Positions 51,865 to 60,638 are shown, numbered from the stretch's first letter. The stretch: DNA of 64,000 nucleotides from Limnohabitans sp. 2KL-1 (GCF_003063435.1 NZ_NESL01000003.1:248001-312000), one strand, 5' to 3'. The notes: a model not told the origin generated them from the letters alone. Numbers and translations are program-made.

Positions 51865-52215
51865 ATGAAAAAATACACTGTGATGATGTCTTTGGGTGTT
51901 GCTCTGATGAGCACGGCTCTCCACCTCAATGCACAAACGATGACAGGCTCTGCCGAAAGTGGCAAACAAGCCTATTTCAAAAATGGTTGCTGGGGGTGTC
52001 ACGGCTTTGTGGGGCAAGGCGGTATTGCCGGGCCCAAACTGGCCCCTGAACCCAAACCGATTGAATACATACAAGCCTTCGTGAGGCATACCAAAGGGCC
52101 CATGCCCCCTTACAGCGAAAAGATCTTGTCCAACCAAGAGTTGGTTGACATCCACGCTTACCTCAAGTCAATTCAAAAAGGGCCGGATTACAAGTCCATC
52201 CCTTTGCTGAATTGA
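51865..52215 (+). CDS. c-type cytochrome, small soluble
   Basis: This is a 116-residue single-haem cytochrome. The signal peptide is MKKYTVMMSLGVALMSTALHLNAQ, haem attachment is C42-WG-C45-H46, and the likely axial Met is in KGPMPPYSEKILSNQELVDI. It is periplasmic electron transfer equipment. It follows the truncated ThDP gene by 14 bp with an AAAGAG site. Its stop codon is at the edge of an IS remnant, yet the protein looks complete. Confidence 0.88.
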   Translation: MKKYTVMMSLGVALMSTALHLNAQTMTGSAESGKQAYFKNGCWGCHGFVGQGGIAGPKLAPEPKPIEYIQAFVRHTKGPMPPYSEKILSNQELVDIHAYLKSIQKGPDYKSIPLLN

Positions 52216-52690
52216 GACGCCGAGAAGATCGATCGCGACCTGCGAACTCGATTCGTGGGTTTCGTTGCTGTGCCTCGGGTTGCGGAAGTAGCCACCATCG
52301 CTGTCGTCACCGTCTTGGCGGTCTTTGGGCACAAAGCTTTTGTGGCCCGCCCACGCTTGGATCAAGGTGCCATCCACGCTGCAGTGTTCGCCCGAGAGCA
52401 GTTGCCGTTCATCGGCCTGCGCCACGAATTTGTTCCATGCGCATTCGCTCGGAACGCACGCTGTAGAGCACCTCGCAAAGCATGGCGCGCAACAACTTCT
52501 CGGGTGCAACGCTGGGACGACCGCCTTTGAAGTCGGCTTCATACATGTTGGCGAACAAGTCGTTCGTGGCCACCAAGGCCTTGTTGACCAAGCAGCCTGC
52601 TAGCCGCAGGCCACAACAGCAAACAGACCAGGGTTTGAACTGACCCCCAGAAATAATCAATGGGCGTTGGGCTACAAGGCGCTGCCAGAC
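52216..52690 (-). mobile_element. IS5-like insertion sequence remnant
   Basis: Minus-strand frames preserve two separated parts of an IS5-group transposase. The N-terminal part (about 52430-52620) has MYEADFKGGRPSVAPEKLLRAMLCEVLYSVRSER. A later part (about 52280-52440) has DERQLLSGEHCSVDGTLIQAWAGHKSFVPKD with the first DDE Asp. About 60 residues between them and everything after the DDE Asp region are lost. It is non-functional. It separates the cytochrome gene from an OGT-like gene whose 3' end it has replaced. Confidence 0.75.
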
Positions 52691-54114
52691 GAAAGGTGCA
52701 TGCTGTGTCTTTCACAGAACAACTCCCCAGCAACTGCCCTCACCCTCATACCCATTGCCACGGCTTCGCGCGCAGTCAATCCACTGCTGTAGGGAAAAGT
52801 GTCGAACATCCAATCATGGCGACCCAAGATCTGCAAAGCTTCACGGTGGCTTTGCGGACACACAAACTCCACCGATGCCCCCGGCCCCAAGCCCTCGAGC
52901 ACCCGATCGCGCACGCGCTCGTAACGGTACTGGTGATGCACCAAGCGCTTTGTTCCCGGCACCTTGGCTAACCATGCCAAAAAGGCACGCGAGAGCTTGG
53001 CCGGATTGGAAAACACCACCGGCACAGGGCTGCGGTGCATGCTGGCCGAAGGCATGTAGGCCGGAGGCGTGTAGCTCGCATAACCTCCCGGAATGTTCAC
53101 CAGAGGCTCGCTGTAGAGCCTCTGCAGGGACAGCGGCGACTGCCACTCGTCACCGATCCAGCCATCGAAACACCGCAGGCCAGTGGTCAGGCTCTGCCCA
53201 CCCACCCACTTGAACATCTGCCGCGCCGGCTTGACCGACAGGGCGCGCAGCGCCACCGGATCCATCCAGCCCCCCAAGTCATAAAGGACATCGATGTCTG
53301 CGGCATGGATACGCCGTGCCAACAGATCCGCCGGCAGTTCTTGCACGTCATGCCATTCATGGGCCAGTTCACGAAAAGCCTGCGAAGCCCAGTCGTTCTT
53401 GTGACCACGGCTGAACACCACCAAGTCGCTGCCACGCGCCACATGGCGCCAGCCTGCAATCGTCAGAAAATACACCGGCGACGCACAGAAAAGCGGCGAA
53501 ATCAGTGCCACACGCGGACGCCCGCCCTGCGGCCCCGCACGTCTGGGGCCGGGTGGCCCCAAGGGTGGCAAGCCCAGATCAGCCTGCAGATGCCGAGCCG
53601 AAAATCGGCACACCGCATCACTGAGCGTCTGCGCTGACACATTGCGGTCATACACATTGGCCATCAGCGTGGTCAGCTGCGCATCCACACCATGCACCGG
53701 ATGATTAAGCAGGCCGTGGGCCCAGCCAATGGCCTGCAAGGGCATGCCAAACACATTGATGGCCAGGTCAGCGCGGCTGAGCAAGGCATCGGCATGGTCG
53801 GGCTGCCAGCGCAAAGCCTGAACATAAGCCGCATCCGCGTCCTCGTGCTGACGCAAGGCCTTCAAGGCATGGCCCCGCAGCACCTGGGTAGCTGCCGACG
53901 GCGGCCCCAGCCGCAAGGCCTCGGTGGCAGCCTGCAGCGCCTGCTGCGCCTGGCCCCGTGCCAGGCGACACACGGCCAGGTGGTGATGCAGCTTTGGCAG
54001 GCCGGGTGCCAGCGCCAGCGCCTGCAGCAAACATCGCTCAGCGGCAGACCAATCGGCCTTGGCCAGAAACTGCTGTGCCTGCGCCAGCCAATGCGCCACA
54101 CCAGGCTCCGCCAT
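52672..54114 (-). CDS. TPR-containing OGT-like glycosyltransferase, 3'-truncated
   Basis: This 480-residue product has residues about 1-150 as tetratricopeptide repeats (AAERCLLQALALAPGLPKLHHHLAVCRLARGQ, and further copies). From about 230 on it has the SPINDLY/O-GlcNAc-transferase-like catalytic part (RVALISPLFCASPVYFL, VLYDLGGWMDPVALRALSVKPAR, TFPYSSGLTAREAVAMGMRVRAV). Such enzymes glycosylate proteins, flagellin among them, with nucleotide-sugar donors. The normal ending after GELFCERHSM is replaced by a few residues and a stop at the IS junction, so about 50-80 residues are missing and activity is uncertain. The ATG at 54112-54114 shares a base with the stop of the small upstream gene. 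Confidence 0.75.
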   Translation of the reverse strand: MAEPGVAHWLAQAQQFLAKADWSAAERCLLQALALAPGLPKLHHHLAVCRLARGQAQQALQAATEALRLGPPSAATQVLRGHALKALRQHEDADAAYVQALRWQPDHADALLSRADLAINVFGMPLQAIGWAHGLLNHPVHGVDAQLTTLMANVYDRNVSAQTLSDAVCRFSARHLQADLGLPPLGPPGPRRAGPQGGRPRVALISPLFCASPVYFLTIAGWRHVARGSDLVVFSRGHKNDWASQAFRELAHEWHDVQELPADLLARRIHAADIDVLYDLGGWMDPVALRALSVKPARQMFKWVGGQSLTTGLRCFDGWIGDEWQSPLSLQRLYSEPLVNIPGGYASYTPPAYMPSASMHRSPVPVVFSNPAKLSRAFLAWLAKVPGTKRLVHHQYRYERVRDRVLEGLGPGASVEFVCPQSHREALQILGRHDWMFDTFPYSSGLTAREAVAMGMRVRAVAGELFCERHSMHLSSGSAL

Positions 54115-54344
54115 CAATGCACCTGCCGGCTTGCGCCATCGTGCGGCTGCGACAGCTGCGACAGCTGCGCGGGCGTAGCCGCCGACGCCAAGCCCCAGCC
54201 AGCCTGCTCCAGAGAGGCCAGGCACTGCCCGGTCATGGCCCGCGTCAGCCACAGGCGATACTCCTGCTGCGCAGACGTCAACAGGCGCAACAACACCCTG
54301 TCCTCCTTCAACACATAACTCGTGTGCAGCTGCCGAACGTTCAT
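54114..54344 (-). CDS. Small conserved-type protein (EYRLWLTR motif)
   Basis: This 76-residue protein (MNVRQLHTSYVLKEDRVLLRLLTSAQQEYRLWLTR...) resembles, as I recall, small proteins found beside flagellin and flagellar glycosylation genes. Its function is unknown. It is locked between two genes by a 4-bp overlap upstream and a 1-bp overlap downstream, so it is translated with the glycosyltransferases. It has no signal peptide or membrane segment. Confidence 0.6.
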   Translation of the reverse strand: MNVRQLHTSYVLKEDRVLLRLLTSAQQEYRLWLTRAMTGQCLASLEQAGWGLASAATPAQLSQLSQPHDGASRQVH

Positions 54345-54994
54345 GCAAACATTGCCAACAACTGCTGGTCAAGCACACGGCCACCCAGCCCCTGCCGCAC
54401 CCGTGCACGAAACAGACGCCGATCGTCTGGACTGACCGCCGAACGTTCCTTATTCCAATCGACCTCGACCAACACACTCTGCGGCTCATACACCAGACGG
54501 TCCTGCGCTTGCGCAATCAGGGTCAGCTCGACATCGGCAAAGTGACTGCGGTAGCCCGGAAAAAAGAAACTGTCACCATACACCTGCGCCACCCAGTCGC
54601 GCCGCGCCAAACCAAAGGCCGCCAGTGCCCCGCCCCACTTGCCATCGTTGAAGGCCAGTAAGCCCCCCTGACCCTGCGCCAGCGCGGCCAGTGCGAGCTG
54701 CAGCCAGCCCCGGCCGGCAAACGCATCCTGTGCCATGTAGCCCAGCCAAGTGCTGTGCGAATGCGCATACACGGCATTGACCACAGAGACAAAACCTCGA
54801 CGCTTTGCGTCATGCACCGCCACCAGCAAGCCCTCGGCAGGCAGCAAACCGGCGCGCTGCACAGCCATATCCACACTGCGCCGAGCCTGCTCCAGATCGG
54901 TGTAGGGCAGCACCATCAGGGCCCCCGCCGTGCGCAGACGGTGTGCCGCCGAGGCAATGGCCTCGGCCTCAAGCCAAAGCGGCTGCAAGGCCAT
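54341..54994 (-). CDS. Glycosyltransferase-like protein (GT2-type fold suspected)
   Basis: This 217-residue protein has VSVVNAVYAHSHSTWLGYMAQDAFAGRGWLQLALAAL and GLLAFNDGKWGGALAAFGLARRDWV, a layout like the donor- and acceptor-binding middle of GT-A glycosyltransferases. No clear DxD is seen. It overlaps the small EYRLWLTR gene by 4 bp and forms a three-gene unit with the OGT-like gene. It is probably part of the same protein- or surface-glycosylation machinery. The family assignment is tentative. Confidence 0.5.
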   Translation of the reverse strand: MALQPLWLEAEAIASAAHRLRTAGALMVLPYTDLEQARRSVDMAVQRAGLLPAEGLLVAVHDAKRRGFVSVVNAVYAHSHSTWLGYMAQDAFAGRGWLQLALAALAQGQGGLLAFNDGKWGGALAAFGLARRDWVAQVYGDSFFFPGYRSHFADVELTLIAQAQDRLVYEPQSVLVEVDWNKERSAVSPDDRRLFRARVRQGLGGRVLDQQLLAMFA

Positions 54995-55035
54995 AGGCCA
55001 ACCCTTTCAAAGCGACGCTGTCGTCCATACCGGAC

Positions 55036-56169
55036 TCAGGCGAACTTGATCTCGCTGGGCGTGATGCTGCGCAAATGCTTCTGCACCCAGGGTTTTGACT
55101 GCGTCTGACCCAGGTAAAGATTGCGGTAATTAACCCAGCACGCCGCCAGCCAGGCCGACTGCGTTCGGTGGGCCACATCCTTCATTTCGCGCAACAGCTT
55201 CTGGTGCACATTGAGCTCGCGTTCACGCTCGGGCAATGCCAGGCGCAGCGCCTTAAAGTCTTGGCCCTGCGAGCGCAAAAACACCGGCAGCAGCATCTGC
55301 ACCATCAGCTGCACATAGGACGCCGCCGACTCTGCAGAGCCCACCGGCAAGGGCGCATGCAACTCGTCGCGTAACGCCGCAGGCATGCGCTTGTCGGCCG
55401 TGGTCAGCACCTTGCGCAGCCAGGGCAGATAAGCCGCCCAGAACTGCGGCGTGCCCACCACCATAGGTGCTGTGCAATACAGCGACGAAGGCGTGATGCT
55501 GCCCAACAGCGCCACTGGCAGCCCAGCCGCCTCGAAAAATGCCTGCGCCAGCACCTGCAAACGCGGCAGCTGCACCTGCGTCTGCAGCCAGGGGTTGTGG
55601 AAGACCGCCTCCTGCGCAGTGTCCGCGCACGAAAAATACACATCCGCACCCGGCTGCTGCTCGATCAGCCGCACCCAGTCGGCCCCAGCCATCCCGGTCT
55701 GCTCGGCAAACCGCCACGACACCGCGCCCCACAACAAGGCCCCCTGAGTAGCGTCGTTCGTCTGCAGCTGGGTCCACACCGTCAGGCCCAGCTCCTTCGG
55801 TGCCACACGGCTGACATCGAGCGGATAAAACGAAGCGTCAAGGAGCTCGCGCTGCCAAGGCTCCACATACATCTGAAACACCCGAATCGGCGAAGCCAGC
55901 GCCCGCGGCGGCTGTTTGGCCAGCTTGCGCTCGAGCGCCTGGTCGACCCCCGGCGTGGGCAGCGACCCCTGCACCAAACCCGGCGCTGACTTGGGCGCAC
56001 GACGCCGCTTGGTGGCCAGCTTAGGCTGCTCAGCTTTCGACTCAACAATGGGCGGCGGCGTGTTGGCAACCACAGCAGCCGCCTTGCGGGGACTGCGGCT
56101 CTTACGCGGGGTACCAGCCACGGCAACTGCAACGGCCTCGGCAACGGCGGCTTTCTTACGGGTGGCCAT
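55036..56169 (-). CDS. Uncharacterised protein, family A copy 1
   Basis: This 377-residue protein is from a family I do not recognise. Residues about 1-85 are low-complexity and basic (Ala/Lys/Arg/Pro-rich). The conserved part starts near IRVFQMYVEPWQRELLD and includes [56 protein letters not shown] and WVNYRNLYLGQ. The same landmarks in the same order occur in the gene at 61970-62893, so the two are paralogues. Both lie in the glycosylation/polysaccharide island. The ATG at 56167-56169 is used. A TTG three codons earlier is an alternative. Confidence 0.75.
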   Translation of the reverse strand: MATRKKAAVAEAVAVAVAGTPRKSRSPRKAAAVVANTPPPIVESKAEQPKLATKRRRAPKSAPGLVQGSLPTPGVDQALERKLAKQPPRALASPIRVFQMYVEPWQRELLDASFYPLDVSRVAPKELGLTVWTQLQTNDATQGALLWGAVSWRFAEQTGMAGADWVRLIEQQPGADVYFSCADTAQEAVFHNPWLQTQVQLPRLQVLAQAFFEAAGLPVALLGSITPSSLYCTAPMVVGTPQFWAAYLPWLRKVLTTADKRMPAALRDELHAPLPVGSAESAASYVQLMVQMLLPVFLRSQGQDFKALRLALPERERELNVHQKLLREMKDVAHRTQSAWLAACWVNYRNLYLGQTQSKPWVQKHLRSITPSEIKFA

Positions 56170-56225
56170 GTCGGTCAACTTTCTTGGTCAAAACAAACGT
56201 GTACGAAACAAACATTGCCCCAGGC

Positions 56226-56636
56226 TCACAGCCCATGTGCCGGCACTTGCGCCGGCTCTTGCACATGCTCGCGTGCCAGCAAGGCCAGCAGCTGCGGGTG
56301 GTCCAGTGTCAGAAACTCTGAAGGCCGAATCGCCTTGTCGTCCACATAAAACCCCTCGTGCCCGCACCAAGGCTTGCCCACATGAATCTCGTCATAAGGC
56401 ACGTTGTGGCGTTGCAGCCAGTCAACGATCACGGGTAAGGTGTGCGCGTTGATGTGCCCCACCGACGACGCAAAAGTCTGCATGTTGCGAGCGGTATAGA
56501 TCACGATGGCAAAGCCCTGCCGCTTGTACTCCCACAAGCGATCCACCACATCGGTCCGGCACACCTTCAGGGCATAAGGCACATCCTTTTGATCCACCGT
56601 CAAGGTTCCATCCAGATCCAACACTAAGCGACGCAT
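56226..56636 (-). CDS. HAD-family phosphatase, capsule-biosynthesis type
   Basis: This 136-residue haloacid-dehalogenase-fold protein has the nucleophile motif LDLDGTLT at the N-terminus. VIYTARNMQTFASSVGHINAHTLPVIVDWL carries the motif II Thr and the acceptor helix, and YVDDKAIRPSEFL carries the motif III acidic pair. This compact form is common in capsule or LPS clusters, where it acts as a sugar-phosphate phosphatase. It is downstream of an AT-rich divergent promoter region. Confidence 0.82.
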   Translation of the reverse strand: MRRLVLDLDGTLTVDQKDVPYALKVCRTDVVDRLWEYKRQGFAIVIYTARNMQTFASSVGHINAHTLPVIVDWLQRHNVPYDEIHVGKPWCGHEGFYVDDKAIRPSEFLTLDHPQLLALLAREHVQEPAQVPAHGL

Positions 56637-56648
56637 GGGTTGCCTTTT

Positions 56649-56677
56649 TTCAATTTTGTAATTTTAGATGCTATAAA
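56649..56677 (+). promoter_or_regulatory. Possible sigma-70 promoter in AT-rich divergent gap
   Basis: TTCAAT (56649-56654), 17 bp, TATAAA (56672-56677) lie in a 55-bp AT-rich gap between the HAD gene and the divergent gene at 56692. The -10 is good and the -35 weak. Confidence 0.3.
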
Positions 56678-56691
56678 CGTCAATACTATCA

Positions 56692-58329
56692 GTGAAAATA
56701 CAAAATCACTTCGCCACCTCCTGCATGAGCCCATCCCCACGCCCCGCCCGTGCCCTCAAGGCCTTGAGCAGAAATCCCCGGCGCCGCTTTGTGGCCGGGT
56801 TTTCGGTGCTTTTCAACGAACGGGTTGACTTTTTACCGCAGCTGATCAGCAACTTTTTGCTGCATGTGCCCGATGCCGCCTTGGTCATCAACGCCTCTGA
56901 GCCAATGCTCGAAGCATTTATGGAGCGGCACGCCCACGAAGTGAGCGAACCCCGGCGCGTCTTTCTGCTGCGGGCCGACCGCCCCCGTTCCCACTGGGGC
57001 GCCACCCTCATGCTGGCCCACTTGTCAAGCTACCGGGCCGCCCGCGAGTCCTTGCAGTTCACGCACTTTGGCACACTGGCCTCCAACAGCCTGTTCACGC
57101 ACCCCCTGCAACTGCAAGACTGCATCGAGGCACTGGCGCAAGCGCCCAGTCAGCACCAGCCCGGCTACCCCTACCCTGGCCCAGACCATCCCGACCAGCG
57201 TGCCCTGTTTCCGGCCTTTCACAACCTGCTTCGTCCCGAGGTGGACCAGCTCTACCCCAATGAAATCGAAGGATTTTTCACGGGCACCGACAACTGGGAC
57301 CTGATGCTGGGCTACGAACACCGCCTGGTAGAACTGCAGGCTGCATACGAAAAAGCCGAGCCCGGCGTGCGGCTAGCGGTCGAAGAATTTTTTCCAGCCC
57401 AGGTAGTGTGCGGGCTGGGTGACAAGCGCTTCATCAATGTGCACACCCGTTGGTTTGATGCCAACAGCTACACACCCCACATCAAGCGACAGGTTTCGGT
57501 CAATGGCCTGCTGGCACTGGGCGCGCGACCTCGCCACCAGGGCATCAAATGGTTCACACGCCACCCCGAACACCCCATGACCGTGTCGGTATGCGAGCCC
57601 GAAACGGCACAGCTGCTGCACCAGATGCAGCAGCTGTGCGATTCGGCGTCTCCCACTCGGCAAATGGCGCTTTATGCCCTGGCCATGGGCCTGAGCGAGC
57701 ACATGGCCCAACAATTGCTGCAAGCGGGCCGCCAGCACCAAGCCCTTGACGCGCTGGCACTGCCCGAAGACTGGCGCTTTGACACCATTGAGCCGGTGGA
57801 CCGGCAATGGCGCGAAATCCCGATGGGCGGACCGGTGTCCTACCTGTTTCATGAAAAACTGCCCGGTACCACCACCCATCTGCAGTTTGCACACGTGCGC
57901 CAAGGCCATCGGTCGGCCATGCAGGTGCGTGTGCGCGTGAACAGCGACCTGCCGGGGCCCGCTGCATCACCGCGCCTGTTGTCGTTTTGGTATCTGCCGC
58001 TGAGCCTGCCAGTGACCAGCCACAACCTGAGCCTGACGCTGCAGATCCACGCCTGCAACACCAGCGACCAAACGCGCGACCAGCTCTTTAAATACTGCGC
58101 ACTGCTGCACCAGCGTGCGTTCACGCTGTTACAGGCCACCGCCCACGCGCACGGGCGCTACCTGTTTTGCATCCAACCCGAACGCGAAGACAGCGCCCCG
58201 CTGGACGAACAGGTACGCATCGGCATTGCGCTGCACGAAAACGTGGAATTCACCTTCTCGATCGAGGTGCATGTCTCCCCCCACAGCGGCGCAGACCCGA
58301 CCCTTGCCGCCGCCGTGCCAGGCCAATGA
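56692..58329 (+). CDS. Uncharacterised protein in glycosylation island
   Basis: This 545-residue protein is the only plus-strand gene of the island. Residues about 32-75 (RFVAGFSVLFNERVDFLPQLISNFLLHVPDAALVINAS) look like the first strand and helix of a nucleotide-binding or GT-A-type domain. SNSLFTHPLQ and NEIEGFFTGTDNWDLML are further conserved-looking segments, reminiscent of core-2/GT14-like enzymes but not enough for assignment. The C-terminal 180 residues look beta-rich. There are no membrane segments. The start may instead be the ATG at 56725. Confidence 0.6.
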   Translation: MKIQNHFATSCMSPSPRPARALKALSRNPRRRFVAGFSVLFNERVDFLPQLISNFLLHVPDAALVINASEPMLEAFMERHAHEVSEPRRVFLLRADRPRSHWGATLMLAHLSSYRAARESLQFTHFGTLASNSLFTHPLQLQDCIEALAQAPSQHQPGYPYPGPDHPDQRALFPAFHNLLRPEVDQLYPNEIEGFFTGTDNWDLMLGYEHRLVELQAAYEKAEPGVRLAVEEFFPAQVVCGLGDKRFINVHTRWFDANSYTPHIKRQVSVNGLLALGARPRHQGIKWFTRHPEHPMTVSVCEPETAQLLHQMQQLCDSASPTRQMALYALAMGLSEHMAQQLLQAGRQHQALDALALPEDWRFDTIEPVDRQWREIPMGGPVSYLFHEKLPGTTTHLQFAHVRQGHRSAMQVRVRVNSDLPGPAASPRLLSFWYLPLSLPVTSHNLSLTLQIHACNTSDQTRDQLFKYCALLHQRAFTLLQATAHAHGRYLFCIQPEREDSAPLDEQVRIGIALHENVEFTFSIEVHVSPHSGADPTLAAAVPGQ

Positions 58330-58338
58330 GGCCAAGGC

Positions 58339-59481
58339 TCAGAGGTTCATGACGCGCATGATCTGCTCGAACACCGGGCGACGTGCCTCATCGACCAGGT
58401 CGGGCTTTCTGGCGAAATAGGCATTGACTTCGACCAGATCCTGGTCGAAGTTCATCTGCGGCCGCACCGCGCACAGCATCATGCCGTGCAGCGCCATCAG
58501 GGCCACCAAGTCATGCAGCAGCTTCTGCCCATGGTAGATGGGGTAAAAGTGCGCCTCGACCTCGAGCACCAGAATGTCGTTCAGGGTATCGCCGAAGCCC
58601 TGCAAGATCTCGTACTCGTAGCCCTGCACATCGATCTTGACAAAGTCAGGACGCGGCGCCTGTCCGGACAACATCAGGCGGTCGTAACGCTCGACCGCAA
58701 TGGTGTGATCACGCACCTCGCGAAACCAGTCGGCAATGCGGTACCTGGCCAGAAACGGCGTGTTGGGCTGGTACACCGAAGAACACCCCGGATGCGCCGT
58801 CTCATGCAACACCACCTGACCACTGTGGTTGGACAAGCCCACCTCCAGCACCCGCAAACCAGGGTACATCGACCGCAGGCGAGCGGCTTCCACCGCCGAT
58901 GGTTCGAACATCAGCACCTGAATGCGACTGCCCTGGCCCGCATAAGGTTCCCAGGCGTGGTGCAAACCAAAAGCCGCGCCGATATCGATCACATTGACCG
59001 GATGGTCCAGAGGCGCAGCCGTCACGGGGCCGCCTCCGAGCCACTCGAAGTCTTCGATCACCACGCTGGCACCAGAGCCCGCGTAGACGCCCTGCCCGCC
59101 CTGCATCAAACCAAGAGACAAGCTGGGGTGAAACGAGTTGTAGGCCACGGTCATGACCAGAGCGCCCGTGGGTGTGGTGCTGACCTCAAATTCGGGCAGG
59201 AACAGCGCACGCACCTTCGGGTCGGGCACATGCACCCTGCCTTGCGCGTCCACCGCCACGAGGCACAGCCCGCCCCAAAGGTTGACATACAGACTGCGCG
59301 GCTCTTGTGCCTCAGGAAAGCGAAAGCGCACCCGAAAGTGCACGCGCTGGCGGTTGAACGCCTCGCCGCTCAGACGCAGCAACTGCCAATCGGGATGCGC
59401 GCCCTCGGTGAACCGGGCGTGACCATCCTCACCGATGGCCAGGGCCCCCGAATGGGGCACAGTGAATTCATTGAGGGTCAT
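58339..59481 (-). CDS. FkbM-family methyltransferase with N-terminal extension
   Basis: This is a 380-residue protein. The C-terminal half (about 160-370) is an FkbM-type SAM methyltransferase: motif I VNVIDIGAAFGLHHAW, VLMFEPSAVEAARL, and the family-specific DFVKIDVQGYEYEILQGFGD. The N-terminal half (about 1-150) looks like a beta-sandwich (FTVPHSGALAIGEDGHARF, FHVRVRFRF-like strands) and may bind carbohydrate. FkbM enzymes O-methylate sugars in polysaccharides and glycosylated flagellins. It is convergent with the gene ending at 58329. Confidence 0.82.
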   Translation of the reverse strand: MTLNEFTVPHSGALAIGEDGHARFTEGAHPDWQLLRLSGEAFNRQRVHFRVRFRFPEAQEPRSLYVNLWGGLCLVAVDAQGRVHVPDPKVRALFLPEFEVSTTPTGALVMTVAYNSFHPSLSLGLMQGGQGVYAGSGASVVIEDFEWLGGGPVTAAPLDHPVNVIDIGAAFGLHHAWEPYAGQGSRIQVLMFEPSAVEAARLRSMYPGLRVLEVGLSNHSGQVVLHETAHPGCSSVYQPNTPFLARYRIADWFREVRDHTIAVERYDRLMLSGQAPRPDFVKIDVQGYEYEILQGFGDTLNDILVLEVEAHFYPIYHGQKLLHDLVALMALHGMMLCAVRPQMNFDQDLVEVNAYFARKPDLVDEARRPVFEQIMRVMNL

Positions 59482-59501
59482 GGTGTCAGTTCCAGTAAGG
59501 G

Positions 59502-60067
59502 TTAGATGCCCACCACAGGGTAGGCCGTGATAGGCGACTCGCGCCTGTTGATCATGTCCAGTTCTGGCGGTACCAGCCTGAATGTCCCCCGCTGCGCCAA
59601 ATCGTAACGCGCCCAGCTGCGGGCAAACACTTTGCTTTTCCAGTTCACCACCCGCTCACGCAAGGCGTCATTGGCCAACATCTCGCCAGCCTGCGGATGC
59701 CCCAACAGACGCACCGTGTCAAAGTAATGCCTCGCATACCGATCCGGCATCACCGACTCTGCAGGCCGATGAAATTCGGCGTGCAATATCGTGGCTTTTT
59801 CCCAAAACGTAGCTCCAGCGCCAAAACAAGCACCTGGCATTGCCAATCAGCAAACAGACCCTCGTAGCTCTGGGCCAGCAATGGCAAAACCTGGTGTGTT
59901 TCTGTTGGCTGCTGATCGGTCAGGCTACCAAATTCCAGTTTGACCGCTTGGCGCACGTAATCAAACCCCAATAATTGCGTGCACGGGTAAGCAAAAAACA
60001 CGACTGGCGACTTGGTGTCCGCGTCCATCACAAACCGAAGCCACGAACCATTCATTGATTGCCCCAA
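59502..60067 (-). pseudogene. AbiEii/nucleotidyltransferase toxin-like remnant
   Basis: Two minus-strand frames carry successive parts of an AbiEii-type nucleotidyltransferase toxin (type IV toxin-antitoxin). The first (59800-60067) has YVRQAVKLEFGSLTDQQPTE. The second (59502-59810) has TFWEKATILHAEFHRP and RYARHYFDTVRLL. A frameshift near 59805 separates them. About 110 N-terminal residues are absent. The C-terminus diverges into a stretch that copies part of a UDP-sugar dehydrogenase gene (DMINRRESP). It is therefore doubly truncated and inactive. Confidence 0.7.
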
Positions 60068-60091
60068 GGCCTGCGTGACCGCGGCTTCTGC

Positions 60092-60421
60092 TCACACCAA
60101 AGCCAAACCCAAATGAATTCGAATGGCGTCTTCAATCGCTTGCATATCCGACTTACTCACAGCGCCAAGTTGCCCCTTCAGTCGCGCTTTGTCTGACGCC
60201 ATGATTTGATCTGCCATGGCCTTGCTGCTCTGGCCATCCATCGTTACCAAGGCTTCACCTGGATATTGCTTTCCAGTGTTCGACGTCAATGGCACCACCA
60301 CAACGCGTGCCAGGTTTCTGTTCGCTGCGTCATTACTGACAATAACAGCCGGTCGAGTTTTGCGGATCTCTGTGCCTATAGCAGGATCAAACTCAACCCA
60401 CCAAACCTCACCGCGTTTCAC
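60092..60421 (-). CDS. MazF/PemK-type endoribonuclease toxin
   Basis: This is a 109-residue toxin of the MazF/PemK fold, which cleaves mRNA. VKRGEVWWVEFDPAIGTEIRKTRPAVIVSND is the diagnostic opening, and VVVVPLTSN and ADQIMASDKARLKGQLGAVS follow. The start is a GTG inside the antitoxin 3' end (14-bp overlap), with AAGGA upstream. An ATG 8 codons earlier is an alternative. It is paired with the ribbon-helix-helix protein just upstream. Confidence 0.9.
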   Translation of the reverse strand: MKRGEVWWVEFDPAIGTEIRKTRPAVIVSNDAANRNLARVVVVPLTSNTGKQYPGEALVTMDGQSSKAMADQIMASDKARLKGQLGAVSKSDMQAIEDAIRIHLGLALV

Positions 60422-60638
60422 TCTGCATATCCTTTGCCAAAGCATTGCACCATTCATGTGCCTCTGCTTCTCTGGCTGTGTCGGCGGCCATGGCACGGTA
60501 GCCATCATCCAAACATGTATCCAAAACATGTGGGCGGAGCAAATCCTCAATGAACTGGCTCATTCGACGCTTACCGATGGTTCGGTATAGCCCGTCATAA
60601 ACCACTTCATCCAAAGTAATGGTCATTCGCTTGTGCAT
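60408..60638 (-). CDS. Ribbon-helix-helix antitoxin of the MazF-like toxin
   Basis: This is a 76-residue protein. The N-terminal strand and helices (RMTITLDEVVYDGLYRTIGKRRMSQFIEDLLRP) are of the MetJ/Arc ribbon-helix-helix type and should bind the operon promoter. The acidic C-terminal tail would wrap the toxin. It overlaps the toxin gene by 14 bp. The upstream region contains TATAAC/TACAAT boxes suited to an autoregulated promoter. Confidence 0.85.
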   Translation of the reverse strand: MHKRMTITLDEVVYDGLYRTIGKRRMSQFIEDLLRPHVLDTCLDDGYRAMAADTAREAEAHEWCNALAKDMQSETR

